The notes under the pieces were generated by a model. The model had not been told where the DNA came from. It ran no database searches and was given only the letters and a program-made list of their open reading frames with translations. Position numbers and translations under genes: made by a program. Source: Paramecium sonneborni (lineage: Eukaryota; Ciliophora; Oligohymenophorea; Peniculida; Parameciidae). Taken from it: 64,000 nt of DNA. Positions within the stretch are counted from its first letter, which is position 1. Every line of letters starts with the position of its first letter. The stretch is taken from positions 78,849-142,848 of the forward strand of contig CAJJDN010000102.1 of NCBI GenBank assembly GCA_905182985.1. The letters are read 5' to 3'. This document shows, piece by piece, positions 11,901 to 25,100 of the stretch.

Positions 11901-14900
11901 AACTAAACTTTAAGGTTCTTTTGTTTCTACATTTTCGCTTTTAAATAAACTTCAATGTCTAGGTATTAATATAATTGAATAAAGTTTGTCATTATTCTTG
12001 CTTAACATGTTCAGGTCCGTCATCTTCAGAATGTAATTCTTGTTGGGATTAGGAAAATAGAATTTAATTAGGAACATCTTGTATTTGTAAAATTAATTAT
12101 TTTGATATTGGAAAACCCAAATGCTCTTGTATAATATATTTTTAATCTTAGAGTGCAATTATCGATGTGAAAATTGTGCAGTATTGAATAATCTATGTTT
12201 AACTTGCCCTCCTTTAAGTTTTAGAGAATTAATTAATTCACAATGTTTATGTTTATAAGGATATTATGATGATGGAATTAATCCGATTTGTTAGAGTAAT
12301 CAATATAATATTATGTTTTAGAATGTCATTATTCATGCCAAACTTGCTCTTAAATAGCAACAAAATGTATCACATGTTCAACAATTTAAAAAAGAATATT
12401 CAACAGTATTTTTAATTCTTGTATTTGTAATGATAATTATTATGATGCTGGAGTAGATATATGTTAAAAATGCCATTATTCTTGTTTTAATTGTATTGGT
12501 TAAGAATCTAATTTATGTAAGACATGCATTAATTAAAATACATCTTTCAGAGTTTACAATAATGGAATTTGTTAATGTCTTTCTGGTTATTATGATGATG
12601 GAGAATCAGCTAATTGTTAGTAATGTCAAATTTAATGTTAAACTTGTTTGAACTAATCATATTTTTGTACTTCTTGTGGAGATACACGACACTTGAATGG
12701 AAATAAATGTGATTGTGATTAACATTATTTTGAAACTGGATAGCAAAGGTGTGGTGAATGTGATAAAAATTGTTTAAATTGCAAATTAAATCCATCTAAT
12801 TGTATTGAGTGTTAAATAACATAATTGAGAATTTTAGATAACTTAACTCATAAATGTATATGTTAAGCTGGAACAACTGAAATTAATGGAATTTGTTAAG
12901 AATGTCACATTTCTTGTTTAACATGCATAAATTCAATAACAAATTGTTCATCTTGTGGATTAATGAAATCATTATTAAACAATTAATGTTTATGTGTACA
13001 AGGAACTTATGAAATAGAAATTAGTAAGGAATGTAAATTCTGCAATAAGACATGTTAAACTTGTATAAATACAGATAGTTATTGTTTAACTTGTTCAGCA
13101 GAAGATTTTAGAATCTTTAAATCTGGAAATTAATGTGTTTGTTAGGATGGATATTTTGAAGATTCTTTTCAGAAATGTATATAATGTGATTTATCTTGTC
13201 TTACTTGTTAAATTAATTCTAAATTTTGTTTGTCATGTAATTCAAGTTTAAGTTTACAATTAAGTGATTAAAATAAATGCATTTGCATGTCTGGACATTA
13301 TTTAAATATTTTAACTAAATAATGTGAAAGTAATTAAATTGATTTATTAAATGAAATATAGATTGCAATATAACATGTAAAGAATGTGAAAGTACATTGT
13401 AATGTATAGAATGCGAACCTTTGACTAGATATTTTGAATTGGATAATTTTAAATGTCCATGCAAAGATGGATTTTACGAAATAAATGAAAAATTATGTTA
13501 ATGTAATAATTTATTAATGTTTATAGAATGTGATTTAACATGTAAAACATGTTTAAATTCATCAGCATTTTGTTAAACATGTGAATCCACATATTTTAGA
13601 TAATTAAATAATTCTAATAAATGTAAATGTTAAGATGGTTACTATGATGTTGGTATTGAAATGTGTTAGAAATGCAATAATTTATGCAAAACTTGTTAGT
13701 TAACTTCAATTTAATGTTTTTCTTGTTATGAAACTGAATAAATTAGAATATTGAATGGAAATTAATGTATTTGTAAACCTGGTTATTTTGATAATGGATA
13801 ATTAATATGTGAATGTAATATTGAATTACATTTTTAGAATGCTCAAAATCATGTTTAACTTGTCAAGGAAAGAAAGATTATTGTACAAGTTGCGATATTA
13901 ATTAAAATAGAATTGATCAATCTATAATTCATAAATGTCCATGTTTATCTAATTTCTTTGAAGATTAGGATGAAATATGTCAAAGTATTTATATATCAAA
14001 ATATTTAAAACTTTAGAATGTCATATTAAATGTTCTGGATGTATTAAATAAAGAGATTTATGTATAAGTTGCAAGATTTCTAATAATTCTTATCGATAAA
14101 CAATAACTTAAAATTGTAATTGTAAGGATGGATATTTTGATGATGAAGTATAATTTTAATGTTAAAAATGTAATTATCAATGTAAAACTTGCGAATAAAC
14201 ATCATCAAATTGTTTATCATGTTTTAATAATTTGAGAGAAGGAGCACCGAATTGCAAATGCAAAACTGGATATTTTGAGAATGAATAATAAACTTGTGAA
14301 TGTAAATTATTCTAGTTTATTTTTAGTATGTGATAATTAATGTAGTACTTGTGAAAATGAATCATCAGATTGTACAAGTTGTAAAGGAAATAGAATAAAT
14401 AAAAAATGTGATTGTTAAGATGGATATTTTGAAGGTGGATTACCAGAATGTGTTTGTATTATAATTTATAAATAAACTTTAGAATGTGATTTTAAATGTT
14501 TAACATGTTAAAATAATCAATCAGATTGTATTATTTGTAAAGGAGATCGTATTAATAATCCAATTTGTTAATGTTAAGAAGGGTTTTATGATGATTTTGA
14601 AAGTATTAATTGTTAAATGTGTGAAATGAATTGTAAAAGTTGTAACATTGAAGGATGTTTAACATGTAATGGAAATAGAATAATATCTGATGAAAAAACA
14701 TGTGAATGTCCTTAGAATTCAATTAGTCATTCACATACTCCTTGGTGTTCAAGTATTTTATTCTATCATTCATATTTTTAGATTGTGAAGTTGCTGTTTT
14801 AAATATTAAATTATCTGATGATTTATTATAAATCATTATTTCATTTGATCTTTCTTTAAATCCTAATTATTTTTAAACTTAATATTTTTAAACCAATATT

Positions 14901-17900
14901 TGCTCTAAAATTTTGAATAATCAAACAATTTAATTATTAGGAAATAATCCTGATTGTCTATTAAATTAAGAAGATCATAAATAATTAATTATTTAATTAG
15001 GTTCTGGTGCTAAAATTATCCCTGGAGATTTTATTATTTTTTAAAATAATTCATTTGGACATAAAGAATGCTCAAGCAGAATAAATCAATTTATATTTAA
15101 TATTATCAGTTTTCCTTAGAATTAATTGTCACCAATTATTGAATTTGATATACCTTAATACTTAATTAATCCTTGTGATGATAACATAATTTTAATAAAA
15201 TCTACTATAAATGATGGAATTAGAAGTTTAATAAGCATACGGTGGACATATTTAGTAGAAGGGGAAAATGGGAATGGTAATCTTAATGAATTTGTTTAAT
15301 ACCAAACAAATCTCTAACAAATTAATTTGATGATTCCTAGTTCAACTCTTCCAAAATAATCAAAAATAATATTCTTTGTTGAATTTTCTAATTTTGTGAA
15401 TTTAAAAGGAACACAACAAATATAATTGTAAACTCATTCTGGATAATTCCCATCTGTGCTTTCTCTATTCAAGAAAAACTATTATACATTAGAACTAATA
15501 GATTTATTATTTAAAATATAGAAAAAAGATTGTTTTGGTTCAATTTAAAATGACTATTCGTAATACTTCGTTTAATTAATTGAAATTTAAAAAAATGATT
15601 CAAATTCTAGATCATCAAGAGTTAACCTTTCTTAAATAACTAGTAAAAATCATTTTAATATGACGATCTAAAGATATGCATTAACACCTAGAACTGCATA
15701 TACATTTTAAATGAGTATTTAAGAACCTTCAACAAATTTTTCAGCTTCTCAAAATTTTACGATTGAAATAAGCCAAATGGGTATATTATGTTAGATTAAC
15801 GGCACAAATATGATTCATAACTATAGAAATGACTTAATTATAATTATTTATTGTATGGATCTTGATACTTAATATCAATGGAATTAAGATCCAGAGATCA
15901 AAATTGAAGTTAGTTGTATTGATCTTACAATGAATAAAGTTTGCGAAGACATGAATTCAAAGATAATTTCAGTTAATAAAACTGAAACAATTTAAATCGT
16001 GTAAAGGTTTTCTATTAGACCTTATAGTATTTAAGCTTGGATAGTTACAGCTTATAAAGAATAATCAAAATATTCATTTTAATAAAAAATTGTTTTTTTA
16101 GATGATGATTTTAAGAAACTTGATATTTAGTGCAACTAGGGATATCAAATGAGACCAATAAATAATTATGAAACATTAGAGTTTGATTTTAATATTCCTT
16201 TTGAAGAGAAATATTACCTGTTATAATATCAAATAGTTCTAATATATGATTTTGAAATAATTTAAGTACTAGAACCTTCAATAGATTTGTATCATTTTAG
16301 ATTATACGATTATTATAAATAGTTTAGCAAAGGAAACTAATTTAATTTAAGATTTTTAGCACAATTTACAAAAGATATTATCCCTAGTCAATATGAATTA
16401 AAATTAACTTTAAATTAACCTCCTAATTGCCATATATATTAAGGATCATAAAATTTTTAAGCCTTAAAATCATAGAAAATAGTAGCAAATTGTGATTTCT
16501 AAGATGATTCACCCTTTAACTATTAATTAAGATTTTTTTTATCTAATTAAGATTATAAGGATTTTTAAAATTAATTATCCGATTACTCTTTGATTATAGA
16601 GAGTTTTTAAAGATCCAATTCTTTTGAATTGTTTTTGCCTTATAGTGAAATAGTTACTATTATATAAGTTATGGATTCAAGAGGATCTATAACAAATCTA
16701 GAATAGCATTTAAAAGTAGCGGAATAAAAATTTAATTGCTCTGATTTCAGATTAAGAAATTTTAATTATAAACAATAAATTATATTGTTATTAGAAATAT
16801 TGCTCAATCATTATAATCATTCAGATTGTGTTCGAATATCTGAATAATTAATTGAAAATATAAAAAATTATTTTAATTCAGAGGATTTAAATGACTAATT
16901 ATTGGCTCTGTAAACTATAAAACTTTACAAACGTTTATATAATAATTTCAACAGTCAAAACTTCTCTCAAAGATTATAAACTGAAATCCTATCAGAAAGT
17001 TGTTATGAGAATAAGACAAAATAAATTATGATTAATGAGAATAAAATATTTACGTATTCACCTAAAGATATTCATACTTTTGTTCAAGAGACTATAAAAT
17101 TAAACAATTTCACAAGTAAAATAATAATAAACAAAAAAAATTTAGATAATTAATTTAAAAAGACAGATATCTTTATTGATGAATAGCAGTTTCAATTGAA
17201 ATAATCAATTACAAACTCATTAGCTGCTCTAATTTTATTAGTAGATGATTTATTTTACAAAATATAATAGACATATCTTGAATCTAATGAAGATAAAATT
17301 TTAGTCTTTAAATTATCTGAAGAATTAATTTATTTTATTGATAATATAATCATATATCTAAATGATTTAGTGCCAATCAATGGTAAAACATTTACATTAA
17401 AAGGCTAGATTTTGAAACTTTAATTAGCTAAAATAACAAAAAATGTCTTTAATCAATAAGAAAATATTGAAAAAGATGTTATAGATGGCTTAATTGCATA
17501 TATTTAAAAGGAATAATTAGATTTAAATTTTAACTATTTACATACCTCTGAAAATTATTTATCAGAAATAAAAAAATTTTTAAATCTATCTTATTTGTAA
17601 ATTGAGAAAAACTTTTATATAAAAACAAAATTGTAGAACTATCTTTATAAAAATTATACTGTGCCATTGTAAAATATAAAAAAGGATTATTTTATAGATA
17701 TTGCATAGTACAGTTTTTGTATAAATTAATTTGAATCTGCTTTTAGCTTTTAATGTATTTAGGAGAGTATAAATGGATTATTTTATAAATGTAATTTATT
17801 AATAAATGAAACAAACATATAATCGGTCATAGTATCTTGTTCATGTTCTCAATTAGGAGTTATATTTTTAGTTAAATACTAAAATTAATCTGAAAATTAA

Positions 17901-18756
17901 TAATAAATTATTTAGATTTCAGAAATTATTGAAAAGAATGATGACAATTGCCAAATAATTATTTAACCCTTTGTTCTATTTCATGGAATATACTTAGTGT
18001 TTTCGCTTTTTATATATTTGGAATTACTTGGACTTGAGAAAAAATTAGCAACTGTACCTAATATTATGGCCGAATCGCCATCTTTTAGTGTTACTGATCT
18101 AATAACATAGCATAATAAAAAACTTAAATATTATCCAAATAATTTTAAAGTTTTACAAATTTCAATAAAAGTAATTATAAATTCTATTTAGTTTATTCAT
18201 GAGATAATTTGTATATTTACATGTGAAGAATAAATTATTAGAAAAAGCTACAGATTTTTAAAATCTTCAATTTTTCTGAGTATTTTAATTCCATTATCAT
18301 TTTTTGAATATTCATTTATGGGTAAAGTAACTTTAATTACTATTTTGATTTTAAACTACTTTATATTACTTTTGGAAAGAATGATTTTTAAAATATGTGA
18401 AGCACTTTATAGATTTTAAGGAATTTTGAAAATTACAATATTAGCTTTTTATTTCCTAATCCATCTTTTCTCATATCTTTTTTTTATTTAATAAACAAAG
18501 AAGTAAATATATTAATAATTTTAGAAATGGATGCTATCAAGATTTAGACTCGAAGATGTTAATCATAATAGGGAGCACTGTCTTTTTATGTTATGTTATT
18601 TTTGACCCAATAATCATTTATCTGAGAATTGTTCTATACAAATATGTTACTTAAAGAATTAGAGCTGAAAATTTTGATGCAATAAACTAACTTATTTTCT
18701 TTTTTGTTTAACACTACAAATTGGAATAAATTTTTCAAGAATTCATTATTTTATGA
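8969..18756 (+). CDS. giant cysteine-rich receptor, GPS-like, multi-pass membrane (copy A)
   Basis: One gene of about 9.8 kb with many 21-29 nt introns. The start (MITLIESLLFISLQQACFCF) is a signal peptide. From about 9.4 to 14.7 kb the product is a long array of cysteine-rich modules of furin/growth-factor-receptor type, repeating C-x2-C-x(n)-C-x-C-x-x-G-Y-Y/F-D. From about 14.8 to 17.8 kb cysteines become rare and the sequence resembles the REJ-like stretch of polycystin-1 relatives. At about 17.83-17.87 kb a GPS-like motif (SCSCSQLGVIFLV) precedes the first of about five hydrophobic segments (HGIYLVFSLFIYLELL and others), ending with a short tail at TGA 18754-18756. The normal GPS has His-Leu before the cleavage site; here it is Gln-Leu, so autoproteolysis is doubtful. 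It is probably a cell-surface or ciliary adhesion receptor. It is convergent with its paralogue at 19133-31357. Confidence 0.8.
11635..15058. repeat. inverted identical tract, copy A arm (3,424 nt)
   Basis: The reverse complement of this tract is found at 22813-28691. After subtracting the two assembly duplications there, both arms are exactly 3,424 nt, and every stretch I compared is identical. On both sides the similarity drops at once to clearly diverged paralogue sequence. The left edge lies about 6 nt after the 3' end of an intron; the right edge lies in the first part of the REJ-like region. Confidence 0.85.
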
Positions 18757-19132
18757 CTTTATTAATGAAATGATTATTGTATAAAAAATAATTAATATAA
18801 TAATATATTATTTTTTTCATAAATCTAAATCTATTTCAGCCTACTAAATTATGAGAGTTCAAAAACATACAAAGGAAGGGAACCTCAAATAGATCTCTGT
18901 AAAAAGGAGCACTAATTCATTAAGGAAATGGTTGAATTTATAATAAAAATTTAAAACTTTGAAGGAGGAAATCAAAATTTATAAAATAAAATTAAGAAGT
19001 GTTTACTCTTAAGTTCGCAACATCTTATAAAGCTAATTAAAATGCCATGGATATTTTTTTATTTTTTGATAACTTATTTTGAATTTTAATTCTAATGTTT
19101 TGGATAAAATATTGAATATATTAATTATAAAA
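18757..19132. other. intergenic between the convergent receptor genes
   Basis: 376 nt separating the two 3' ends. It holds a 72-codon plus-strand frame (18851-19069) starting MRVQKHTKEGNLKQ, basic and helix-like. This frame could be a displaced cytoplasmic tail of copy A, since it is open upstream to near the receptor stop, but I found no intron that joins it. Copy B has no equivalent after its stop. Confidence 0.4.
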
Positions 19133-22100
19133 TCACAAATATAAAAAATCTTCAAAGATTTAGTCAAGCTTATAGTGTTAAATGAAAAAATATATAAGGT
19201 GATTAAATGGATTGGTTGTTTTCACTTTTATTGTTGGTATTACAAATCTATAAAGAACAACTCTCATATAGATGAATAGCGGATCAAAAATTGCATAATT
19301 AATAACAATAGAACTCATTATGATTATAGATTAGTATTAATTTGCTATTTGAGAACAATCATTTCTAAAATAATAAAAATGCTTACTTTTATTTCTCAAA
19401 ATAAACAAATAAAACGTAAGATAAAATATGAATCAAAATTGATAGAAATATTATGAAAATGCAAAATATTCCTTTAAATCTATAAATTGCCTCAAATATC
19501 TTAAAAATCATCCTTATGATAATTAACAAGATTTAGTTTATGATTAAACTTATTGCAAAAGTTATAGAGCTGAAAAGTAAAGATTCATAAAAAGATAATG
19601 GCATTAAAATACTTAAATATATTGATAATCTTAAGAACCTGTAATTTAATCTAATAACAGGATCATCACAATAAAACAAGGATATTATTTAATGTATATA
19701 CTATTTATTAATTAAAATTACTTTAAAGCATTCTTTAAAAATGATTATATTACTTTAATAAATCTTTAACTTAACAGAGTGTTATTTATCTATGGGAGCT
19801 GATTCAAAATCGTCTCTTATTGATTTTCCTAAATATGATAATTGATAAAACATAAAAAGACTGAAAACTACATAAATGCCATGAAAAAGAAGAAAAGGCC
19901 TCTCAGTTAATTATAAATCACATTCAACTTTTTCTTCAGCAATATTCTACACTGTGATAGATTAATCTTATGTTTAATTGTTTTATCTAATTAAAAAAAT
20001 AATTCCTAGATGAGAACATTAACAAGAAATTTAAACAAATTAAGAATTTATTTCTGTTACTAAGAAGTTACATTATTAAAATGATCCATAATTGTCATAC
20101 AAAATGCATTAGAAACTAAAAGTAGGTTAAGATTCATTATCGCAATAAGGGTAATGTGTAACATCTATTACATAATCCTTGAGAAATTAATCTTGATTTG
20201 TACAATAACCATTATAGAGGAAATTTTTAGAACTTGTTTTAATAAAAAAATTTTCGTCAATTTGAAGTACCGATTTATTTAAAAATACTCTCAAATCTGA
20301 TAATTATTTTTGAGAAACATTGAAATAATTGAAATAAATCTCCAGTTACTATTTTTAAACATAAGCAACTAGATCATCCATTAAATCTCTTTATAAATTT
20401 TATTAAAAATTAAACAAATCTTTTGAAATTTTAGCTAATTAAAATTTTATCATTTAGCCATTTAAAATAAATAATTAACTATTGACCTCCACTTTAGCTT
20501 CTACATACTATGTGATTTCATTTATTAGATTGATAAGTTCTTATGAGTACATAACTATTTTATCTTAGTCTTCATAAGTTTTTACAGATGTTTGTGAAAT
20601 TTTCAAAATCACATCATCCACTAAATATAATGTGTTAATTAATAAATTTATAATTGATTCCCTTTTTTATAAAGATGCTTCATCTATAATTAAATCATTA
20701 TTAATTATTTATTTATCTAAAATAATATGTTAAATCACTATTTCTTATGTAAATGTTTTCAGTTTTGTTATTTCCTTTTTGATATTAGACACAGTTTCAT
20801 TAGATTATTTGTTATTTTCAGAAGTGTTAACTAAAATTAACTTTGTTAAATTATTGTAGCAAATGTCTTAAGCCTTTTTAAATAATAATCTTTAAGTTGA
20901 GGGCAAATTTTCCATTTAAAGTAAAAATCGCTTGTAATTTTTTACAATCTGAATAGCTAATTATTAATTTGTTAGTTCTTCTGAGTATAAATAACTCTTT
21001 ATATAATCCATCAATATTCTTGATAATTTAGCACAATTTAATTCGTTATAGTAATTCTTTATAATATCAAAAAATAAAGCGATTTATTATTTATAATTAA
21101 GATTGCTATATAGAAGATTTGAACAATTGTATTCTAATTTGGTTATATTTAATAGCTATTATACATTTGAGATTGAGCCTCTTGAATCCATTATTTAAAT
21201 AACAACAATGGCTTTTTCATCTTAAGGTAAATATATTTAAAATTAATTAGATTTTTAGAAACTCTAAAGAATTAAAGAATAATCAGATTATTTATTTTTA
21301 AAGTCCTCTAAGTCTTATTCAGACAAGAAAAATCTTAATTAGTATGTATATGGATAATCATCTGATAATAAACAATTCGCTGCTATTTTTAATAATTTTA
21401 AAGCTTGTAAATACAATTACCTTATATTAATTTAACAAATAGGAGGCAGATTTAGGGTTAATTTTAGGTCTTATTAATTAGGGATTATATCGTTATTGTA
21501 TTGAACCAAAAATTTTAAATTTATTTTATTTCCTAAATTGAATTATTGATAATTATCATATAATCTAAAACTATATTAAAAATATTAAGGTATAAGTATC
21601 TTAATCAATTAAAAGTTATATAATATTGAAATAGAATAACCTACTAAATTATTCCTATCTTCAAAAGGAGTATTAAATTAAAATTTTAAAGTTTCGTAAT
21701 TATTGATAGGTCTTATTGTATATCCTTTATTATAATTTAAATCAATTGACTTAAAATCATTATCTAAAAAAACAATATTTTATTTAAAAGAGTATTTTTA
21801 TTATTTTTAAAAAGCTAATACAGACCATTAAAAAATACTAAATGGCTTAACTGTGAGTTTTGGAATGATTTGAATAAAGGATGTTTTATTAACTTAAATT
21901 GTCTTTTTATTGATGTCTAAGCAAAAACTATCCTGTGTTAAATCAACGCAAGCCACTTCTATTGTAATATCTGAATCTTCATTCCAATCATACTAAGTAT
22001 CTAAATTTCTGCATTAAATATATATAATTAAATCTTTTCTATAATTTTGAATCTCGTTTATTTGATTAAATTAACATAGAACACCTTTTTGCATTATTTC

Positions 22101-25100
22101 AATTGTTATATTTCTGGTAGATATAAAGTTAATTAAAGGTTCCAAAGTTTAAAGTTAAAATGTATATGCAGTTAAAGGAGTTAATGTAAACTTTTATATT
22201 GTCACATTAAAAAAATATTCTCTTGTAGTTTGGGAAAAATTCACTTTTGATGACTAAGAGTAGGATGTATTTTTATAAATTTCAACTAATGTGATTGTAT
22301 ACTCAGACCTATCATTTTAAAGCTCTATAGAACTTGAACAATCTCTTTTTTAAATCTAAAATTGTAATTATATAGTTTCAAAAGTATAATATTGTTTTTT
22401 TCCAAGAAAGAGTACAGTTGGAAACTATCCTGAATGAGTTTAGACATTTATGTGCTGTTAAGATTTTTAAAATAAAAAATTTTTAAATTCAACAAAAAAT
22501 GTTATTTTTGATTATTTTGGAAGAGTTTAAAAAGGTATTTCTAAATTTAATTGTTACAGTAGAGTTTGTTCTTAAACAAATTCTTCAAGATCACCATTTC
22601 CATTTTGCCCTTCTACTTAATAAGACCAAGATAGAATTATCAAATCCCGAATCCCATCATAACTTGAAGATGTAATTTAAATACTATTATCATCACATGG
22701 ATTAAGTAAATATTGAGGTATTTCATATTCTATTTAAGGTGATCTCAAATTTACAGGGAATTTCAATATATTAAAAATAAATGAGGAAATTTTTGGTTTA
22801 CAATTAATATAACCAAATGAATTATTTTAAAAAATAATAAAATCTCCAGGGATAATTTTAGCACCAGAACCTAATTAAATAATTAATTATTTATGATCTT
22901 CTTAATTTAATAGACAATCAGGATTATTTCCTAATAATTAAATTGTTTGATTATTCAAAATTTTAGAGCAAATATTGGTTTAAAAATATTAAGTTTAAAA
23001 ATAATTAGGATTTAAAGAAAGATCAAATGAAATAATGATTTATAATAAATCATCAGATAATTTAATATTTAAAACAGCAACTTCACAATCTAAAAATATG
23101 AATGATAGAATAAAATACTTGAACACCAAGGAGTATGTGAATGACTAATTGAATTCTAAGGACATTCACATGTTTTTTCATCAGATATTATTCTATTTCC
23201 ATTACATGTTAAACATCCTTCAATGTTACAACTTTTACAATTCATTTCACACATTTAACAATTAATACTTTCAAAATCATCATAAAACCCTTCTTAACAT
23301 TAACAAATTGGATTATTAATACGATCTCCTTTACAAATAATACAATCTGATTGATTATTTTAACATGTTAAACATTTAAAATCACATTCTAAAGTTTATT
23401 TATAAATTATAATACAAACACATTCTGGTAATCCACCTTCAAAATATCCATCTTAACAATCACATTTTTTATTTATTCTATTTCCTTTACAACTTGTACA
23501 ATCTGATGATTCATTTTCACAAGTACTACATTAATTATCACATACTAAAAATAAACTAGAATAATTTACATTCACAAGTTTATTATTCATTCTCAAAATA
23601 TCCAGTTTTGCATTTGCAATTCGGTGCTCCTTCTCTCAAATTATTAAAACATGATAAACAATTTGATGATGTTTATTCGCAAGTTTTACATTGATAATTA
23701 CATTTTTAACATTAAAATTATACTTCATCATCAAAATATCCATCCTTACAATTACAATTTTAAGTTATTGTTTATCGATAAGAATTATTAGAAATCTTGC
23801 AACTTATACATAAATCTCTTTATTTAATACATCCAGAACATTTAATATGACATTCTAAAGTTTTAAATATTTTGATATNCCAAATGAATTATTTTAAAAA
23901 ATAATAAAATCTCCAGGGATAATTTTAGCACCAGAACCTAATTAAATAATTAATTATTTATGATCTTCTTAATTTAATAGACAATCAGGATTATTTCCTA
24001 ATAATTAAATTGTTTGATTATTCAAAATTTTAGAGCAAATATTGGTTTAAAAATATTAAGTTTAAAAATAATTAGGATTTAAAGAAAGATCAAATGAAAT
24101 AATGATTTATAATAAATCATCAGATAATTTAATATTTAAAACAGCAACTTCACAATCTAAAAATATGAATGATAGAATAAAATACTTGAACACCAAGGAG
24201 TATGTGAATGACTAATTGAATTCTAAGGACATTCACATGTTTTTTCATCAGATATTATTCTATTTCCATTACATGTTAAACATCCTTCAATGTTACAACT
24301 TTTACAATTCATTTCACACATTTAACAATTAATACTTTCAAAATCATCATAAAACCCTTCTTAACATTAACAAATTGGATTATTAATACGATCTCCTTTA
24401 CAAATAATACAATCTGATTGATTATTTTAACATGTTAAACATTTAAAATCACATTCTAAAGTTTATTTATAAATTATAATACAAACACATTCTGGTAATC
24501 CACCTTCAAAATATCCATCTTAACAATCACATTTTTTATTTATTCTATTTCCTTTACAACTTGTACAATCTGATGATTCATTTTCACAAGTACTACATTA
24601 ATTATCACATACTAAAAATAAACTAGAATAATTTACATTCACAAGTTTATTATTCATTCTCAAAATATCCAGTTTTGCATTTGCAATTCGGTGCTCCTTC
24701 TCTCAAATTATTAAAACATGATAAACAATTTGATGATGTTTATTCGCAAGTTTTACATTGATAATTACATTTTTAACATTAAAATTATACTTCATCATCA
24801 AAATATCCATCCTTACAATTACAATTTTAAGTTATTGTTTATCGATAAGAATTATTAGAAATCTTGCAACTTATACATAAATCTCTTTATTTAATACATC
24901 CAGAACATTTAATATGACATTCTAAAGTTTTAAATATTTTGATATATAAATACTTTGACATATTTCATCCTAATCTTCAAAGAAATTAGATAAACATGGA
25001 CATTTATGAATTATAGATTGATCAATTCTATTTTAATTAATATCGCAACTTGTACAATAATCTTTCTTTCCTTGACAAGTTAAACATGATTTTGAGCATT

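Noticed and set aside
9400..14700. CRISPR-like or other regularly spaced repeat array
   Set aside because: The periodicity is of encoded cysteine modules with varying DNA sequence; there are no identical spaced repeats and the organism is a eukaryote.
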